Part shown: piece after piece, positions 16,923 through 26,017 of the stretch
Layout of the letters: the number at the start of each line of letters is the position of its first letter
Numbering within the stretch: position 1 is the first letter of the stretch
Source of the DNA: Flavobacteriales bacterium
GTDB lineage: Bacteria > Bacteroidota > Bacteroidia > NS11-12g > UBA9320
Direction: 5' to 3'
Assembly: GCA_020635355.1 (NCBI GenBank)
Contig: JACJZW010000010.1
Span: forward strand, 51,103 to 115,102
Length of the DNA: 64,000 nt
Notes under the pieces: generated by a model
The model's database searches: none
The model's input: the letters and a program-made list of their open reading frames with translations, nothing else
What the model was told of the DNA's origin: nothing
Made by a program: the position numbers and the translations under genes

Positions 16923-16948
16923 AAAAAAAGGCCACTCGATGAGCGGCC
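16923..16948 (-). terminator. Rho-independent terminator of the DUF2853 gene
   Basis: On the minus strand an 8-bp stem GGCCGCTC/GAGTGGCC (one G-T pair) with a 3-nt loop is followed directly by seven T. It lies 26 bp after the DUF2853 stop. Confidence 0.88.
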
Positions 16949-16973
16949 CCTATTCATTCAATTTAACTGCAGC

Positions 16974-17321
16974 TTAGCTGGCAGCCGCATAATTGGATTC
17001 TTTACCGAAATGCTTTACCAACAGGTAGTAAAAAATTGCCCGGTACTTGTTTCGATTTGAACTTCCCATTTTCTCGCAAACGCTGTTCAGTGCTTCGTCC
17101 AACTTCGGACCATCACTTAAACCCAGTTTACCAATGAGAAAATTTTTCTTAACAGTTCCAAGTTCAGCATCATCTGAACAAGAAACTTTGGAAGAATCGG
17201 CGTTGTAGATTGACGGGCCTAAACCTTTTGCCACGGCAGACAATAAATCTGCATCGTAAGCTAATCCCAACTTGTCCATTTCGGCCTGGTACGTGGCCAC
17301 TGCTTCATCAAACTTACTCAT
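16974..17321 (-). CDS. DUF2853 family protein
   Basis: A 115-residue cytoplasmic protein of a small conserved family of unknown function. Recognisable parts are the start MSKFDEAV, then LLSAVAKGLGPSIYNADSSKVSCSD and VKKNFLIGKLGL. It is predicted to be helical and soluble, with no signal peptide. It is a single-gene unit: its own terminator follows and the upstream neighbour is 107 bp away. Family recognition is from memory of the conserved pattern. Confidence 0.82.
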   Translation of the reverse strand: MSKFDEAVATYQAEMDKLGLAYDADLLSAVAKGLGPSIYNADSSKVSCSDDAELGTVKKNFLIGKLGLSDGPKLDEALNSVCEKMGSSNRNKYRAIFYYLLVKHFGKESNYAAAS

Positions 17322-17428
17322 GAGTGTATTTATTAATTGTGAATGTTATGGAAACAAAGTTAACCCGTGTGAACGCTGAAATCAAGGACTTTACACATCC
17401 GTAACAATTGGATGCACCAGCGATAAAC

Positions 17429-18214
17429 TTATGGCGTTGGACGTTCTCCGGTTATGATGGCAAATTTTTCCTCATCGGTTTTACCCAAAAGATCCTTCTC
17501 CAAGGTGATGCGCGCATCATTGGCAAAATTATCGTCCGGGAATGCCTCAATCAGTGTTTCCAGCACTTTTTTGGCCTCATCCAGTTTACCTTCGCGCTCC
17601 AACACATCCGCCCATCGGGTATAGGCGTACGGTGAATACGTTGATTGGGGATACAGTTTAACAAACCGGGAATACAAATGTGCGGCTTCCGTGGTTTCAC
17701 CTAATTCGACATGAATATTGGCCGACTTAATCATGGCCTCTTCCGCACGGGGTGATTTGGGATCGGCGGAGATCTGTGTATATGCCGCCCCTAAATCCTT
17801 CAAATCAGATCGATCCAGAGAGGCAATTTGTTGCGCCCGTTCATAATTGGCAATTGAGCTGTCGGATGCATGTTGATCGAGGTATACCCGAGCCATCGAC
17901 AGATAAATATCCCGCGTATACCGGTTGGAATCATACAGCTCCATGAAGGCGCGACTCAGCTGCAACGCGGTATCATTGGCACCAATTATTTGAAAGTATT
18001 GTGCCGCCTGCGCCAAATATCCCATGGAAACCGAATCCTGTGATTGCAGTTGAGCATACTCAGCGTACATCCAGTTCAGTGATCGCCGCTCCGCCGGTGT
18101 AAGCTCCATCTGCCGTTTTTCAAGATCGGCAATATCATTCTTCAGTTTTTCCCACTTCGGCATGCAACCCGCCAGTGCCAGGGAAGTCAAAATAAGTACA
18201 GCTAAATTTTTCAT
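17429..18214 (-). CDS. Tetratricopeptide-repeat lipoprotein
   Basis: A 261-residue lipoprotein: signal peptide with lipobox LAGC (MKNLAVLILTSLALAGC), then at least four TPR-like helical pairs (from ~50; for example YFQIIGANDTALQLSRAFMELY and AAHLYSRFVKLYPQSTYSPYAYTRWADVLE). The pattern recalls BamD/YbgF-type scaffold repeats, but specific function is unknown. The ATG at 18214 gives the lipoprotein signal; the longer frame from 18298 does not. It is last in the purB operon, 4 bp after the CoA-binding gene. Confidence 0.85.
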   Translation of the reverse strand: MKNLAVLILTSLALAGCMPKWEKLKNDIADLEKRQMELTPAERRSLNWMYAEYAQLQSQDSVSMGYLAQAAQYFQIIGANDTALQLSRAFMELYDSNRYTRDIYLSMARVYLDQHASDSSIANYERAQQIASLDRSDLKDLGAAYTQISADPKSPRAEEAMIKSANIHVELGETTEAAHLYSRFVKLYPQSTYSPYAYTRWADVLEREGKLDEAKKVLETLIEAFPDDNFANDARITLEKDLLGKTDEEKFAIITGERPTP

Positions 18215-18218
18215 AGTT

Positions 18219-18584
18219 TCAATATTGATTGGTGGCCAGCATGACCAAGGTACAGGCTTCCAACACCTCGATGTTATGATGGGATAATAATTGTTCAAGT
18301 TCTTCGCTTTCCGCTCCAGGATTAAAGATCACCCGCTTAGGCTTTAGCGACAGAATGTAATTGTAAAACGGTATTTGTCGGGCTGCGCCCACATACATAG
18401 TTATAGTATCCACTTCTTCCCATGACTCCGGATAGGTTTGGATGGGAATACCTGCTACTTCACCGGGCTTTAGACCAAGTGCAATCACCTCGTGTCCGGC
18501 GTCCACCAATCGGTTTATGGCGATATTCGAGTACCGCGAGGGATTCGTGCTTGCACCGATGACCAGTGTTCTTTTCCCGGCCAT
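18219..18584 (-). CDS. CoA-binding (YccU-type) domain protein
   Basis: A 121-residue single-domain Rossmann protein of the CoA-binding family. It starts with KRTLVIGASTNPSRYSNIA, the nucleotide-binding GASxxPxR motif, and ends with the conserved VIFNPGAESEELEQLL and EACTLVML. Members bind CoA in vitro; physiological role is unclear. It sits between purB (6-bp gap) and the TPR lipoprotein (4-bp gap), so the three genes form an operon without an obvious common pathway. Confidence 0.9.
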   Translation of the reverse strand: MAGKRTLVIGASTNPSRYSNIAINRLVDAGHEVIALGLKPGEVAGIPIQTYPESWEEVDTITMYVGAARQIPFYNYILSLKPKRVIFNPGAESEELEQLLSHHNIEVLEACTLVMLATNQY

Positions 18585-18590
18585 ATCAAT

Positions 18591-19934
18591 CTAAATTCCT
18601 GTGTAATTAAAGGGAGTGATCGCCTTTAACTCGGCCTTCACCTCATCAGACACCTGCAAGCCATCTACAAACCGGTTGATTACCTGCTGATCAATGGTCT
18701 CATTGCTGCGTGTCAAATCCTTCAGGGCTTCATACGGATTGAGATATCCTTCCCGACGCAAAACCGTTTGAATTCCTTCGGCCACAACGGCCCAGTTTCG
18801 CTCCAAATCGGCATGAATCTTATCGACGTTAATCAGAAGCTTGTTCAGCCCTTTGATCAAGGAATGGCAGGCAATGTGCATGTGCCCCAACGGAACACCA
18901 ACGTTACGTAAAACGGTTGAATCAGTCAGATCCCGCTGCAATCGGCTGAGCGGCAATTTCTCTGATAAGTGATTCAATACAGCATTCGCAATGCCCAGAT
19001 TTCCTTCGGCATTTTCAAAATCGATGGGATTCACCTTGTGCGGCATAGCCGATGAACCCACTTCGTTCTTCACAATTTTTTGCCGGAAATACTCCATGCT
19101 GATGTAGGTCCAAACATCCCGGCATAAATCGATGAGGATAACATTGATCCGCCGCATGGCGTCAAATTTGGCTGCCAGGTTATCGTAATGCTCAATTTGA
19201 GTAGTTGGTTCTGAACGTTTCAATCCGAGGGAGGCTACAAAAGCGTCAGCAAAATCAACCCAGGAAATCTCCGGAAACGCCACGTGATGGGCATTAAAAT
19301 TTCCCGTTGCACCACCAAACTTAGCCGGCCATTGTACGGAATTAAGAAGTCGGATTTGCTCTTCCAACCGACTTACAAATACATAAAACTCCTTTCCCAC
19401 GCGTGTTGGAGAGGCTGGCTGACCATGCGTTCTGGCCAACATGGGAATATCCTTCCACTCCTGCGCAAGTGACTTGAGTTTATCTAACACCTCGTTCAGC
19501 AACGGAGCAGTGGCTTGATCTACCGCTTCCTTCAGTGACAATGGTACAGATGTATTGTTGATGTCCTGCGACGTCAGACTAAAATGAACAAACTCCTTAA
19601 CAGAACTGAGCTTCAATTCATCGAGTTTGAACTTAACAAAGTATTCAACCGCCTTAACATCGTGATTGGTGATGGATTCCTTATCTTTTATCCATTGTGC
19701 ATCCGCTTCGCTAAAGTTCTGATATAACTCCCGTAAAGCGGCCTGAACTTCTGTATTTCGAACCGGTTCCAGCACCGTAATTCCGGCATTAGCCAAGGCA
19801 ATCAGGTATTCAACCTCTACGCCAACGCGATACCGGATCAAACCAAACTCCGACAGATATGGAGCAAGGGCCTCCGTTTTGGTTCGATAGCGTCCGTCAA
19901 CCGGACTGATGGCAGAAAGTTGGCTCAGATTCAT
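18591..19934 (-). CDS. purB: Adenylosuccinate lyase
   Basis: Acts twice in purine synthesis: it splits SAICAR to AICAR and adenylosuccinate to AMP, each time releasing fumarate. The 447 residues are typical of the longer (E. coli-like) form. The fumarase-superfamily signature SSAMPHKVNP is at 294-303 and a conserved TH pair at 169-170. AICAR made here is the substrate of PurH at 36.2 kb. It is first in a three-gene operon and has a TAAATTTG promoter box 17 nt upstream. Confidence 0.97.
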   Translation of the reverse strand: MNLSQLSAISPVDGRYRTKTEALAPYLSEFGLIRYRVGVEVEYLIALANAGITVLEPVRNTEVQAALRELYQNFSEADAQWIKDKESITNHDVKAVEYFVKFKLDELKLSSVKEFVHFSLTSQDINNTSVPLSLKEAVDQATAPLLNEVLDKLKSLAQEWKDIPMLARTHGQPASPTRVGKEFYVFVSRLEEQIRLLNSVQWPAKFGGATGNFNAHHVAFPEISWVDFADAFVASLGLKRSEPTTQIEHYDNLAAKFDAMRRINVILIDLCRDVWTYISMEYFRQKIVKNEVGSSAMPHKVNPIDFENAEGNLGIANAVLNHLSEKLPLSRLQRDLTDSTVLRNVGVPLGHMHIACHSLIKGLNKLLINVDKIHADLERNWAVVAEGIQTVLRREGYLNPYEALKDLTRSNETIDQQVINRFVDGLQVSDEVKAELKAITPFNYTGI

Positions 19935-19951
19935 GTCTCGATTTGAGGGGG

Positions 19952-19959
19952 CAAATTTA
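19952..19959 (-). promoter_or_regulatory. -7 promoter box of purB (TAAATTTG)
   Basis: Perfect TAnnTTTG on the minus strand, 17 nt before the purB ATG. The divergent gene's box lies 53 bp away. Confidence 0.65.
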
Positions 19960-20012
19960 CGTCATTTATATCCTTTTTATCGAAGTGAAACCACGGCAAG
20001 CAGTTTGTCTAC

Positions 20013-20020
20013 TACCTTTG
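20013..20020 (+). promoter_or_regulatory. -7 promoter box of the endonuclease gene (TACCTTTG)
   Basis: Perfect TAnnTTTG ending 4 nt before the ATG at 20025, so a leaderless mRNA is expected. Confidence 0.7.
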
Positions 20021-20024
20021 AAGC

Positions 20025-21599
20025 ATGCACAAATTAATTGCCTTGATTTTGGGCTTTGGGGCACTTTCCGCTCATAGTCAGATCACCTTGGACAAGCAAA
20101 TGCTGGATTTTGGGGACGTGACCAAAGGTACACCGGAGACCTTGTCGTTTAAGGTCACCAACCATTATCCGAACACCGTTCGGTTGGACATCGGATCATC
20201 CAACAATCAGGTCAAGGTATCTCAAAAGGTGGTGCAACTCAATGCAGGAAAATCCGTTGACATTGAGATCACCGTGGATCCCGTTCACAACATCAACTAC
20301 AATTCAGAAGTCATCGTTCAAACGGATTCACGATCCGGTGCTCATCGGTTGGATATTCGGGCTGAAGGCCGATATCCGGACGCCTATTACAGCTCAACGT
20401 ATAATCTGTATGACGAAGATCTAAAAGCTGAACTCAAATCCATCATTTCAAAAAATTATGTAAACCTGGGATACAACGGAGCACGTGATAAAATGTATGG
20501 AGACATTGATAATAAAGGCGGCAAAGTTGAATGCGTTTATACCGGACGAACGGCTACGTTCAACTCACGTTCAGGTGCCAATGACAACAGCTTCAATTGC
20601 GAACACACCTGGCCACAGAGTTTATTCAATAGCAATGAGCCGGAGAAGGCCGACATACATCACCTCTTCCCCACCGATGTAACCGCCAATGGAAAAAGAG
20701 GCAATTATCCATTTGGAGTGGTTACCAGTCCATCCTGGGAAGTTGGTGGATCTAAACTGGGCTCCAATCTGTTTGAACCACGTGATGAACACAAAGGAGA
20801 TGTGGCTCGCGCCTTGTTTTACTTCGGCATCCGCTACAGCAACTACAGCAGCTTCCTCACCAATCAGGAATCCAAACTTCGGGAATGGGCCTACCAGTTT
20901 CCACCCGATGCCACCGATAGTCTTCGGAATGAGAAGATTTTTGGATATCAGAAAAATCGAAACCCATTTGTTGATCACCCGGAGTTTTTACAACGAATTA
21001 GCGTGATTAGCTCAACATTTAACGCAGCCGGCAGCAGTATTTTGTCGTATTCAGCCTTATCGGTTGATCTGGGTGATTATCCAAATTCCGACACTTCAGT
21101 CTATCAACTCATCTTAACAAACGGTGGAAATCCAAACGATAAGAACATCGTATTTTCATCAGCTTATGTATCCCGAAATGAATTTGAATTATCGATGGAT
21201 TCCTTTACGGTGATACAAGGAGAATCTCAAATCTTACGAATCCGACTAAAACCGGATCAAACGTTAGGACTTGTTTCCGACACCCTTCACCTTATTTCCA
21301 CCAATCCGGCTTTAACCCGGCATATCCCCTTATCCGGGACCATCAATTCATTATCGTCTGTTGGCACACCAATGGAGCAAAACCCCATGGAAGTTTGGGG
21401 ACAAACCTTGCGTGTTCAATCCCAATTGGGATCACACCTGGCCATCTTCTCCCTAACCGGACATCTCATTCGCTTGAACGAAATAAGTTCTTCCTTTACC
21501 GAATTGAACCTTTCTGAGATGAACCCCGGGACTTACTTTGCTGTACTCAATTCCCCGGCTGGTGAAAGACGTGTGCTGAAGTTTCAGCTCCGCCCCTGA
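20025..21599 (+). CDS. Secreted endonuclease I family nuclease, T9SS cargo
   Basis: A 524-residue extracellular nuclease. The order is: signal peptide (to ~18), a Hydin/ASPM-like immunoglobulin domain (20-115, starting with LDFGDVTKGTPETLSFKV), an endonuclease I catalytic domain (~130-330), a second such Ig-like domain (~345-440) and a type A T9SS sorting domain at the end (MEVWGQTLRVQSQLGS ... FQLRP). The catalytic motif NCEHTWPQS places the nucleophile-activating His at 194; the metal-site HH pair is at 212-213 in KADIHHLFP. Such enzymes degrade DNA and RNA outside the cell, for nutrition or biofilm turnover. It is followed 27 bp later by sppA on the same strand. Confidence 0.92.
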   Translation: MHKLIALILGFGALSAHSQITLDKQMLDFGDVTKGTPETLSFKVTNHYPNTVRLDIGSSNNQVKVSQKVVQLNAGKSVDIEITVDPVHNINYNSEVIVQTDSRSGAHRLDIRAEGRYPDAYYSSTYNLYDEDLKAELKSIISKNYVNLGYNGARDKMYGDIDNKGGKVECVYTGRTATFNSRSGANDNSFNCEHTWPQSLFNSNEPEKADIHHLFPTDVTANGKRGNYPFGVVTSPSWEVGGSKLGSNLFEPRDEHKGDVARALFYFGIRYSNYSSFLTNQESKLREWAYQFPPDATDSLRNEKIFGYQKNRNPFVDHPEFLQRISVISSTFNAAGSSILSYSALSVDLGDYPNSDTSVYQLILTNGGNPNDKNIVFSSAYVSRNEFELSMDSFTVIQGESQILRIRLKPDQTLGLVSDTLHLISTNPALTRHIPLSGTINSLSSVGTPMEQNPMEVWGQTLRVQSQLGSHLAIFSLTGHLIRLNEISSSFTELNLSEMNPGTYFAVLNSPAGERRVLKFQLRP

Positions 21600-21626
21600 C
21601 GCTTAGCCGTTACGAGCAAAAGCCCT

Positions 21627-23390
21627 ATGAAACAATTCCTAAAATTTGTCCTTGCGACCATCACCGGTATCTTCATTCTATTTGCCATCTTTTTTCTGGT
21701 GATTCTCTCACTGGCAGGTGGTATGTCGAAAGATAAAAAGGCCGTCATCGATTCAAACTCCGTGTTAGTGGTAAGTTTGAATTATCCGATGCCGGAGCGA
21801 ACCAACAGCAGTCCATTTGAGGCCTTTGCCGCGGGATTGTCAGGCGACATGACCCGACCCATCGGTATGTATGACGTTATTCAATCCATTGAACACGCTA
21901 AAACCGATGACAAAATTTCTGGAATTTTTCTGGATCTGACGTTTGTAGACGCCGGATATGCCCGACTATCGGAGATTCGAAATGCGCTGGAAGATTTCAA
22001 ATCCAGCGGGAAATTTATCTATGCCTACGGGGAACTGTATTATAATCAAACGTATTACCTGGCCTCCGTTGCCGATAGCGTCTTCCTAAACCCAAAGGGC
22101 AATATGTTGTTCAATGGAATGGCAGCCGAAGTCACCTTTTTAAAAGAAACACTGGCTAAACTGGGCATCGAAATGCAGGTGATCAAGCATGGCAAATTCA
22201 AAGGAGCCGTGGAACCGTTTACCCGTGATGAGTTGAGTGAAGCCAATCGTCATCAGATCAACGAATACATCAACTCTCTCTTTTCTCAGTATGTCTCAAC
22301 CGTAGGGAAATCAAGAAATCTGACACCGGATGAATTGAAGGCCATGGCCGACAGCTTGAGTGTTACCAATCCTAAACAGGCCCTTGCCGGTAAAATGGTA
22401 GATGAACTGGCGTACCGCGATCAGGTGATCAGCCACATTAAATCACGCATGGGATTGGGTGAAGACGATGACATCAACTATGTGAAACTGGCTAAATACT
22501 TCGCTGCCGGAGGCGTTCGCAGTGAAGATTCTCACGATTCCAAAATTGCCGTGGTTTATGCCGATGGCGACATCGTTTCAGGAAATGGTGAGGCCAATGA
22601 AGTGGGATCCGATCGCTTTCTAAAAGCCTTGAGAGCTGCGCGTGAAGACGACGATGTTAAAGCCGTTGTTCTTCGGGTTAACAGTCCGGGAGGTAGTGCC
22701 CTGGCAAGTGAAGTGATCTGGCGGGAAGCCATCCTTACCAAAGCCAAAAAACCGTTGATTGTTTCTATGGGCGATGTAGCCGCAAGTGGTGGATATTACA
22801 TCTCATGTATGGCCGACACCATCGTGGCGATGCCCAATACCATTACCGGATCCATCGGAGTATTTGGCATGTATCCTAATGCATCGGGTTTATACGATAA
22901 ACTTGGTTTGAAAACCGATTACGTCAAGACCTCTGAATATGCTGATTTTGGACGGATTGATCGACCACTGAATGCTGGTGAAATGGCCATGCTTACTCAG
23001 TTTGTTGAAGAAATCTACACAGACTTTGTTGGACATGTGAGTGAAGGTCGGGAATTAACCACCCAATTCATTGATTCGGTGGCTCAAGGTCGGGTTTGGA
23101 CTGGAGAAATGGCGAAGGAAAATGGTTTAGTTGACGTGCATGGCGGATTGAATGATGCCATTAAAATTGCTGCTTTCAAGGCCGGTATTGATTCATATGA
23201 TCTTCAGAGCTACCCAAATGTAAAGGACCCGTTCGCTGAATTCTTTGAATCCTTTGGTATGGCTTCCATCAAGCAAAAGGTCATCAAACAGGAATTGGGA
23301 GAAAACTACTCCATCTACCAACGGTTGAAAAAGTTACAGTCCATGACCGGTGTTCAAGCGGTCATGCCGTTTTCAATTGGAGTGAACTAG
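21627..23390 (+). CDS. sppA: Signal peptide peptidase SppA, 67-kDa type
   Basis: An inner-membrane serine protease that degrades cleaved signal peptides. The 587 residues form the double-domain 67K type with an N-terminal transmembrane helix (~5-35). The catalytic dyad is visible: Lys192 in GKFKGAVEPF and Ser357 in NSPGGSALASE. The second conserved block SMGDVAASGGYYI follows. It is 27 bp downstream of the endonuclease gene and may be co-transcribed. Confidence 0.96.
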   Translation: MKQFLKFVLATITGIFILFAIFFLVILSLAGGMSKDKKAVIDSNSVLVVSLNYPMPERTNSSPFEAFAAGLSGDMTRPIGMYDVIQSIEHAKTDDKISGIFLDLTFVDAGYARLSEIRNALEDFKSSGKFIYAYGELYYNQTYYLASVADSVFLNPKGNMLFNGMAAEVTFLKETLAKLGIEMQVIKHGKFKGAVEPFTRDELSEANRHQINEYINSLFSQYVSTVGKSRNLTPDELKAMADSLSVTNPKQALAGKMVDELAYRDQVISHIKSRMGLGEDDDINYVKLAKYFAAGGVRSEDSHDSKIAVVYADGDIVSGNGEANEVGSDRFLKALRAAREDDDVKAVVLRVNSPGGSALASEVIWREAILTKAKKPLIVSMGDVAASGGYYISCMADTIVAMPNTITGSIGVFGMYPNASGLYDKLGLKTDYVKTSEYADFGRIDRPLNAGEMAMLTQFVEEIYTDFVGHVSEGRELTTQFIDSVAQGRVWTGEMAKENGLVDVHGGLNDAIKIAAFKAGIDSYDLQSYPNVKDPFAEFFESFGMASIKQKVIKQELGENYSIYQRLKKLQSMTGVQAVMPFSIGVN

Positions 23391-23425
23391 AAGACTAGAG
23401 GACTAGTGGACTAGTGGACTAGTTA
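23391..23425. repeat. AGGACTAG/TGGACTAG low-complexity run
   Basis: Four 9-bp units (AGAAGACTA, GAGGACTAG, TGGACTAG twice) fill the gap between sppA and the convergent M90 gene and touch both stop codons. Confidence 0.75.
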
Positions 23426-24754
23426 TCTAAAATAATAATCTACCCGTTCGGAGTACCCGAGCACGCCTTTTTCCATTTTCAGAACAAGCCTTTTGCTTTC
23501 CTTTCCGGGCGTTCGGCCTTCAATAGTTCGGATGTTGGGATAGTCATCAAACGCGTGATCAGCAAACTGAAGGCGGATCATTCCTTCACGCATCGTACTG
23601 TTTTCGTACAGAACGACGTGTTCTTCCTCATACGCCTGCCTGGGAAGTCGTGTATTGATCCACACCAACACCGCAAACAGGTTCATGCCAATACCAAACA
23701 CACAAAACACCATGTACTGGTTGAGGTGTTTAATCATGCCTCTGGCATGTAATATGGGGTAGAGAACAATGCCAAATCCGCCTAAAATGCTGGTAATCAC
23801 TGCTCGGTCCATAAAATTGAGAGTAGCCTCCATGGTGAGCAATAACATCATTGGAAGACTAAAAAGAATACCTATAATGGTGAGCATAAGTCCCCAATCT
23901 ACCGAAACAGAATAGGGTGTTCGCAATCGACTTTTTTGCTGAGTTGTTGCCGTTTCTGGCAATTTCAACCGGTAGTCGTTTTCGCGTTGCATTGGATCCT
24001 GATTCAACAATACGGCTGTACGCCAATACAGCTCAGGGATTTGCCGACAAAATTCTTCGGGTGTTTCAAAGAAATGCTCGATCACAACCGCAAAAAACTC
24101 ATGAAAATTGGTGGATCCGTATTCTCTGAGGTAGTCGTGCTCCCCTTGTCGCATTTCCTGAAAAAAGGGAAGTGCTCCTCTGCTCCAAAACCCAAAATAC
24201 TCCTGAAACTCGGCCATGTCACTCATTCCTTTGAAAGAAGCGATGTGCAAGGCGTGGGCTATTTCGTGTAGTCCCAGATTCAGGTTATCATCAGGATGCT
24301 CAATGCCAAGAAGAAAATCAGGCCATGATAATGCCAGAAATCCACGTCCGGTTAGCCCTTTGACATTTCGTTTTATCAGTCTGCTGTAGAATATGCCGGG
24401 ATACAAGCGAATGGTGGTGAAACCACCTAATTTGAAGCGTTTGCGCCCGAATGTTATTCGAACCATCTCAGCACAGATCAAAACCCGCATCTGATCGGTT
24501 ATCTCCAGACCGTCCATTCCAATAAAGTTCTTCTCCATGCAGAGATATCGAACACGCTTAATGAACCGCAATCGGCCTTCTTCCGATAAGTTTTTATAGT
24601 AGCCGTAGCGGATGACGGTTGATTTGATCACGTCATCCATTCCCGAGACATACGTCGATCGCTCGAGCCGAAATTTCCGATATCCTTCCTTCAACGTGGT
24701 TACCAGACCAAGAACGGCAATGGCAACAGAACCAATCAGGAAGAAGTGCTCCAC
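23423..24754 (-). CDS. Zinc-dependent peptidase of the MtfA (M90) family with extra membrane helices
   Basis: A 443-residue protein whose middle (~50-275) matches MtfA, a cytosolic zinc aminopeptidase that in E. coli binds the Mlc repressor. The zinc motif HEIAH is at 163-167, and NFHEFFAVVIEHFFE supplies the likely third ligand. It differs from E. coli MtfA in having an N-terminal hydrophobic helix (4-20) and two to three transmembrane helices (~285-370), so it is probably membrane-bound, plus a C-terminal ~60-residue soluble tail. The GTG start is separated from the rocD stop by a single base, so the two are translationally coupled. Substrate unknown. Confidence 0.85.
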   Translation of the reverse strand: MEHFFLIGSVAIAVLGLVTTLKEGYRKFRLERSTYVSGMDDVIKSTVIRYGYYKNLSEEGRLRFIKRVRYLCMEKNFIGMDGLEITDQMRVLICAEMVRITFGRKRFKLGGFTTIRLYPGIFYSRLIKRNVKGLTGRGFLALSWPDFLLGIEHPDDNLNLGLHEIAHALHIASFKGMSDMAEFQEYFGFWSRGALPFFQEMRQGEHDYLREYGSTNFHEFFAVVIEHFFETPEEFCRQIPELYWRTAVLLNQDPMQRENDYRLKLPETATTQQKSRLRTPYSVSVDWGLMLTIIGILFSLPMMLLLTMEATLNFMDRAVITSILGGFGIVLYPILHARGMIKHLNQYMVFCVFGIGMNLFAVLVWINTRLPRQAYEEEHVVLYENSTMREGMIRLQFADHAFDDYPNIRTIEGRTPGKESKRLVLKMEKGVLGYSERVDYYFR

Positions 24755-24755
24755 C

Positions 24756-25976
24756 CTAATCCAGGTTCAGGATGGTTTGTTCAATGATGTTCGCACATTC
24801 CTGAATTTGTTCGCCATTAATCACCAGAGGTGGGGCAAATCGAATGGTATGGGTATGCGTTTGTTTTGCCAACAAACCGCTATCGCGTAATTTCAAGCAT
24901 ACATCCCAAGCCGTTTTACCATCGCCGTAAGGCTTAATATCGATGGCATTCAACAAACCTTTACCTCTTACGGCAGTAACCAGATCAGAATCTATGGCTG
25001 CCAATCGTTTTCGAAAAACCTGACCGAGGGTTTCGGCATTCTCCGCCAACTGCTCATCCTTGATCACTTCCAAAGCAGCTGTGGCAACGGCACATGCCAG
25101 CGGATTGCCGCCAAAGGTTGAACCATGCTGACCCGGTTCAATGCACATCATGAATTCATCATCGGCCAGTACGGCCGAAACCGGTAATACACCGCCGGAG
25201 AGCGCTTTACCGAGAATGAGGATATCAGGACGGACGTCTTCATGATCACAGGCTAAAATGCGCCCGGTTCTTCCGATACCGGTTTGAACTTCATCCGCTA
25301 TAAACGCCACGTTGTGTTCATCGCAAGCCGCCCGGATGGCCTTTAAATACCCGTCTTGGGGAACGATCACACCGGCTTCACCCTGAATAGGCTCCACCAT
25401 CACACCGGCTACATGTTCTCCGGCAATGGCGTTTGTGATGGCTTCCATATCATTATATGGAACTACTTTGAAGCCAGGGAGGTAAGGACCAAAATCTCCT
25501 CGACTGTCGTCATCATCCGAAAAGGAAATGACACCCAGTGTTCGGCCGTGAAAATTACCATGAACCACGACAATTTGAGCCTGATTTTCCGGAATACCCT
25601 TTTTAACGTAACTCCATTTTCGGCAGAGTTTCAAGGCGGTTTCTACCGCCTCAACACCTGTATTCATGGGCAGCACCTTGTCATACCCAAAGTAGTTCGT
25701 AATAAATTGTTCGTATTCTCCGAGCTTATCGTTGTAAAACGCCCGACTGGTAAGGGTTAACTGACCGGCCTGATCATTGAGCGCCTGAATAATTTTAGGA
25801 TGACAATGCCCCTGATTCACCGCGCTGTATGCCGAAAGAAAATCATAGTACCGTTTTCCTTCCGTGTCCCAAACAAACACCCCCTCTCCCCTGCTCAAAA
25901 CAACGGGTAAGGGATGATAATTATGTGCTCCGTATTGGTGTTCCAGTTCAATGAATTTGTTCTGCGTTTCGATCAT
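24756..25976 (-). CDS. rocD: Ornithine--oxo-acid transaminase
   Basis: A PLP enzyme converting ornithine and 2-oxoglutarate to glutamate semialdehyde and glutamate in arginine/proline metabolism. The 406 residues are full length and belong to class III aminotransferases. The cofactor lysine is Lys257 in ILGKALSGG, and Asp228 in IADEVQTGIGRTG binds the pyridine nitrogen. NTGVEAVETALKL near 105-117 is typical of ornithine aminotransferase. The ATG is 4 nt after a perfect -7 box with a well-spaced -33 TTG. It is followed by the M90 peptidase gene. Confidence 0.96.
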   Translation of the reverse strand: MIETQNKFIELEHQYGAHNYHPLPVVLSRGEGVFVWDTEGKRYYDFLSAYSAVNQGHCHPKIIQALNDQAGQLTLTSRAFYNDKLGEYEQFITNYFGYDKVLPMNTGVEAVETALKLCRKWSYVKKGIPENQAQIVVVHGNFHGRTLGVISFSDDDDSRGDFGPYLPGFKVVPYNDMEAITNAIAGEHVAGVMVEPIQGEAGVIVPQDGYLKAIRAACDEHNVAFIADEVQTGIGRTGRILACDHEDVRPDILILGKALSGGVLPVSAVLADDEFMMCIEPGQHGSTFGGNPLACAVATAALEVIKDEQLAENAETLGQVFRKRLAAIDSDLVTAVRGKGLLNAIDIKPYGDGKTAWDVCLKLRDSGLLAKQTHTHTIRFAPPLVINGEQIQECANIIEQTILNLD

Positions 25977-25980
25977 AAAG

Positions 25981-26010
25981 CAAAGGTATGAATCGACTGC
26001 GGGGAGACAA
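25981..26010 (-). promoter_or_regulatory. rocD promoter: -33 TTG, 19-nt spacer, -7 TACCTTTG
   Basis: On the minus strand TTG (26008-26010) is followed after exactly 19 nt by TACCTTTG (25988-25981), 4 nt before the ATG. It is the best complete match to the Bacteroidota consensus in the window. Confidence 0.75.
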
Positions 26011-26017
26011 GGGGTAA

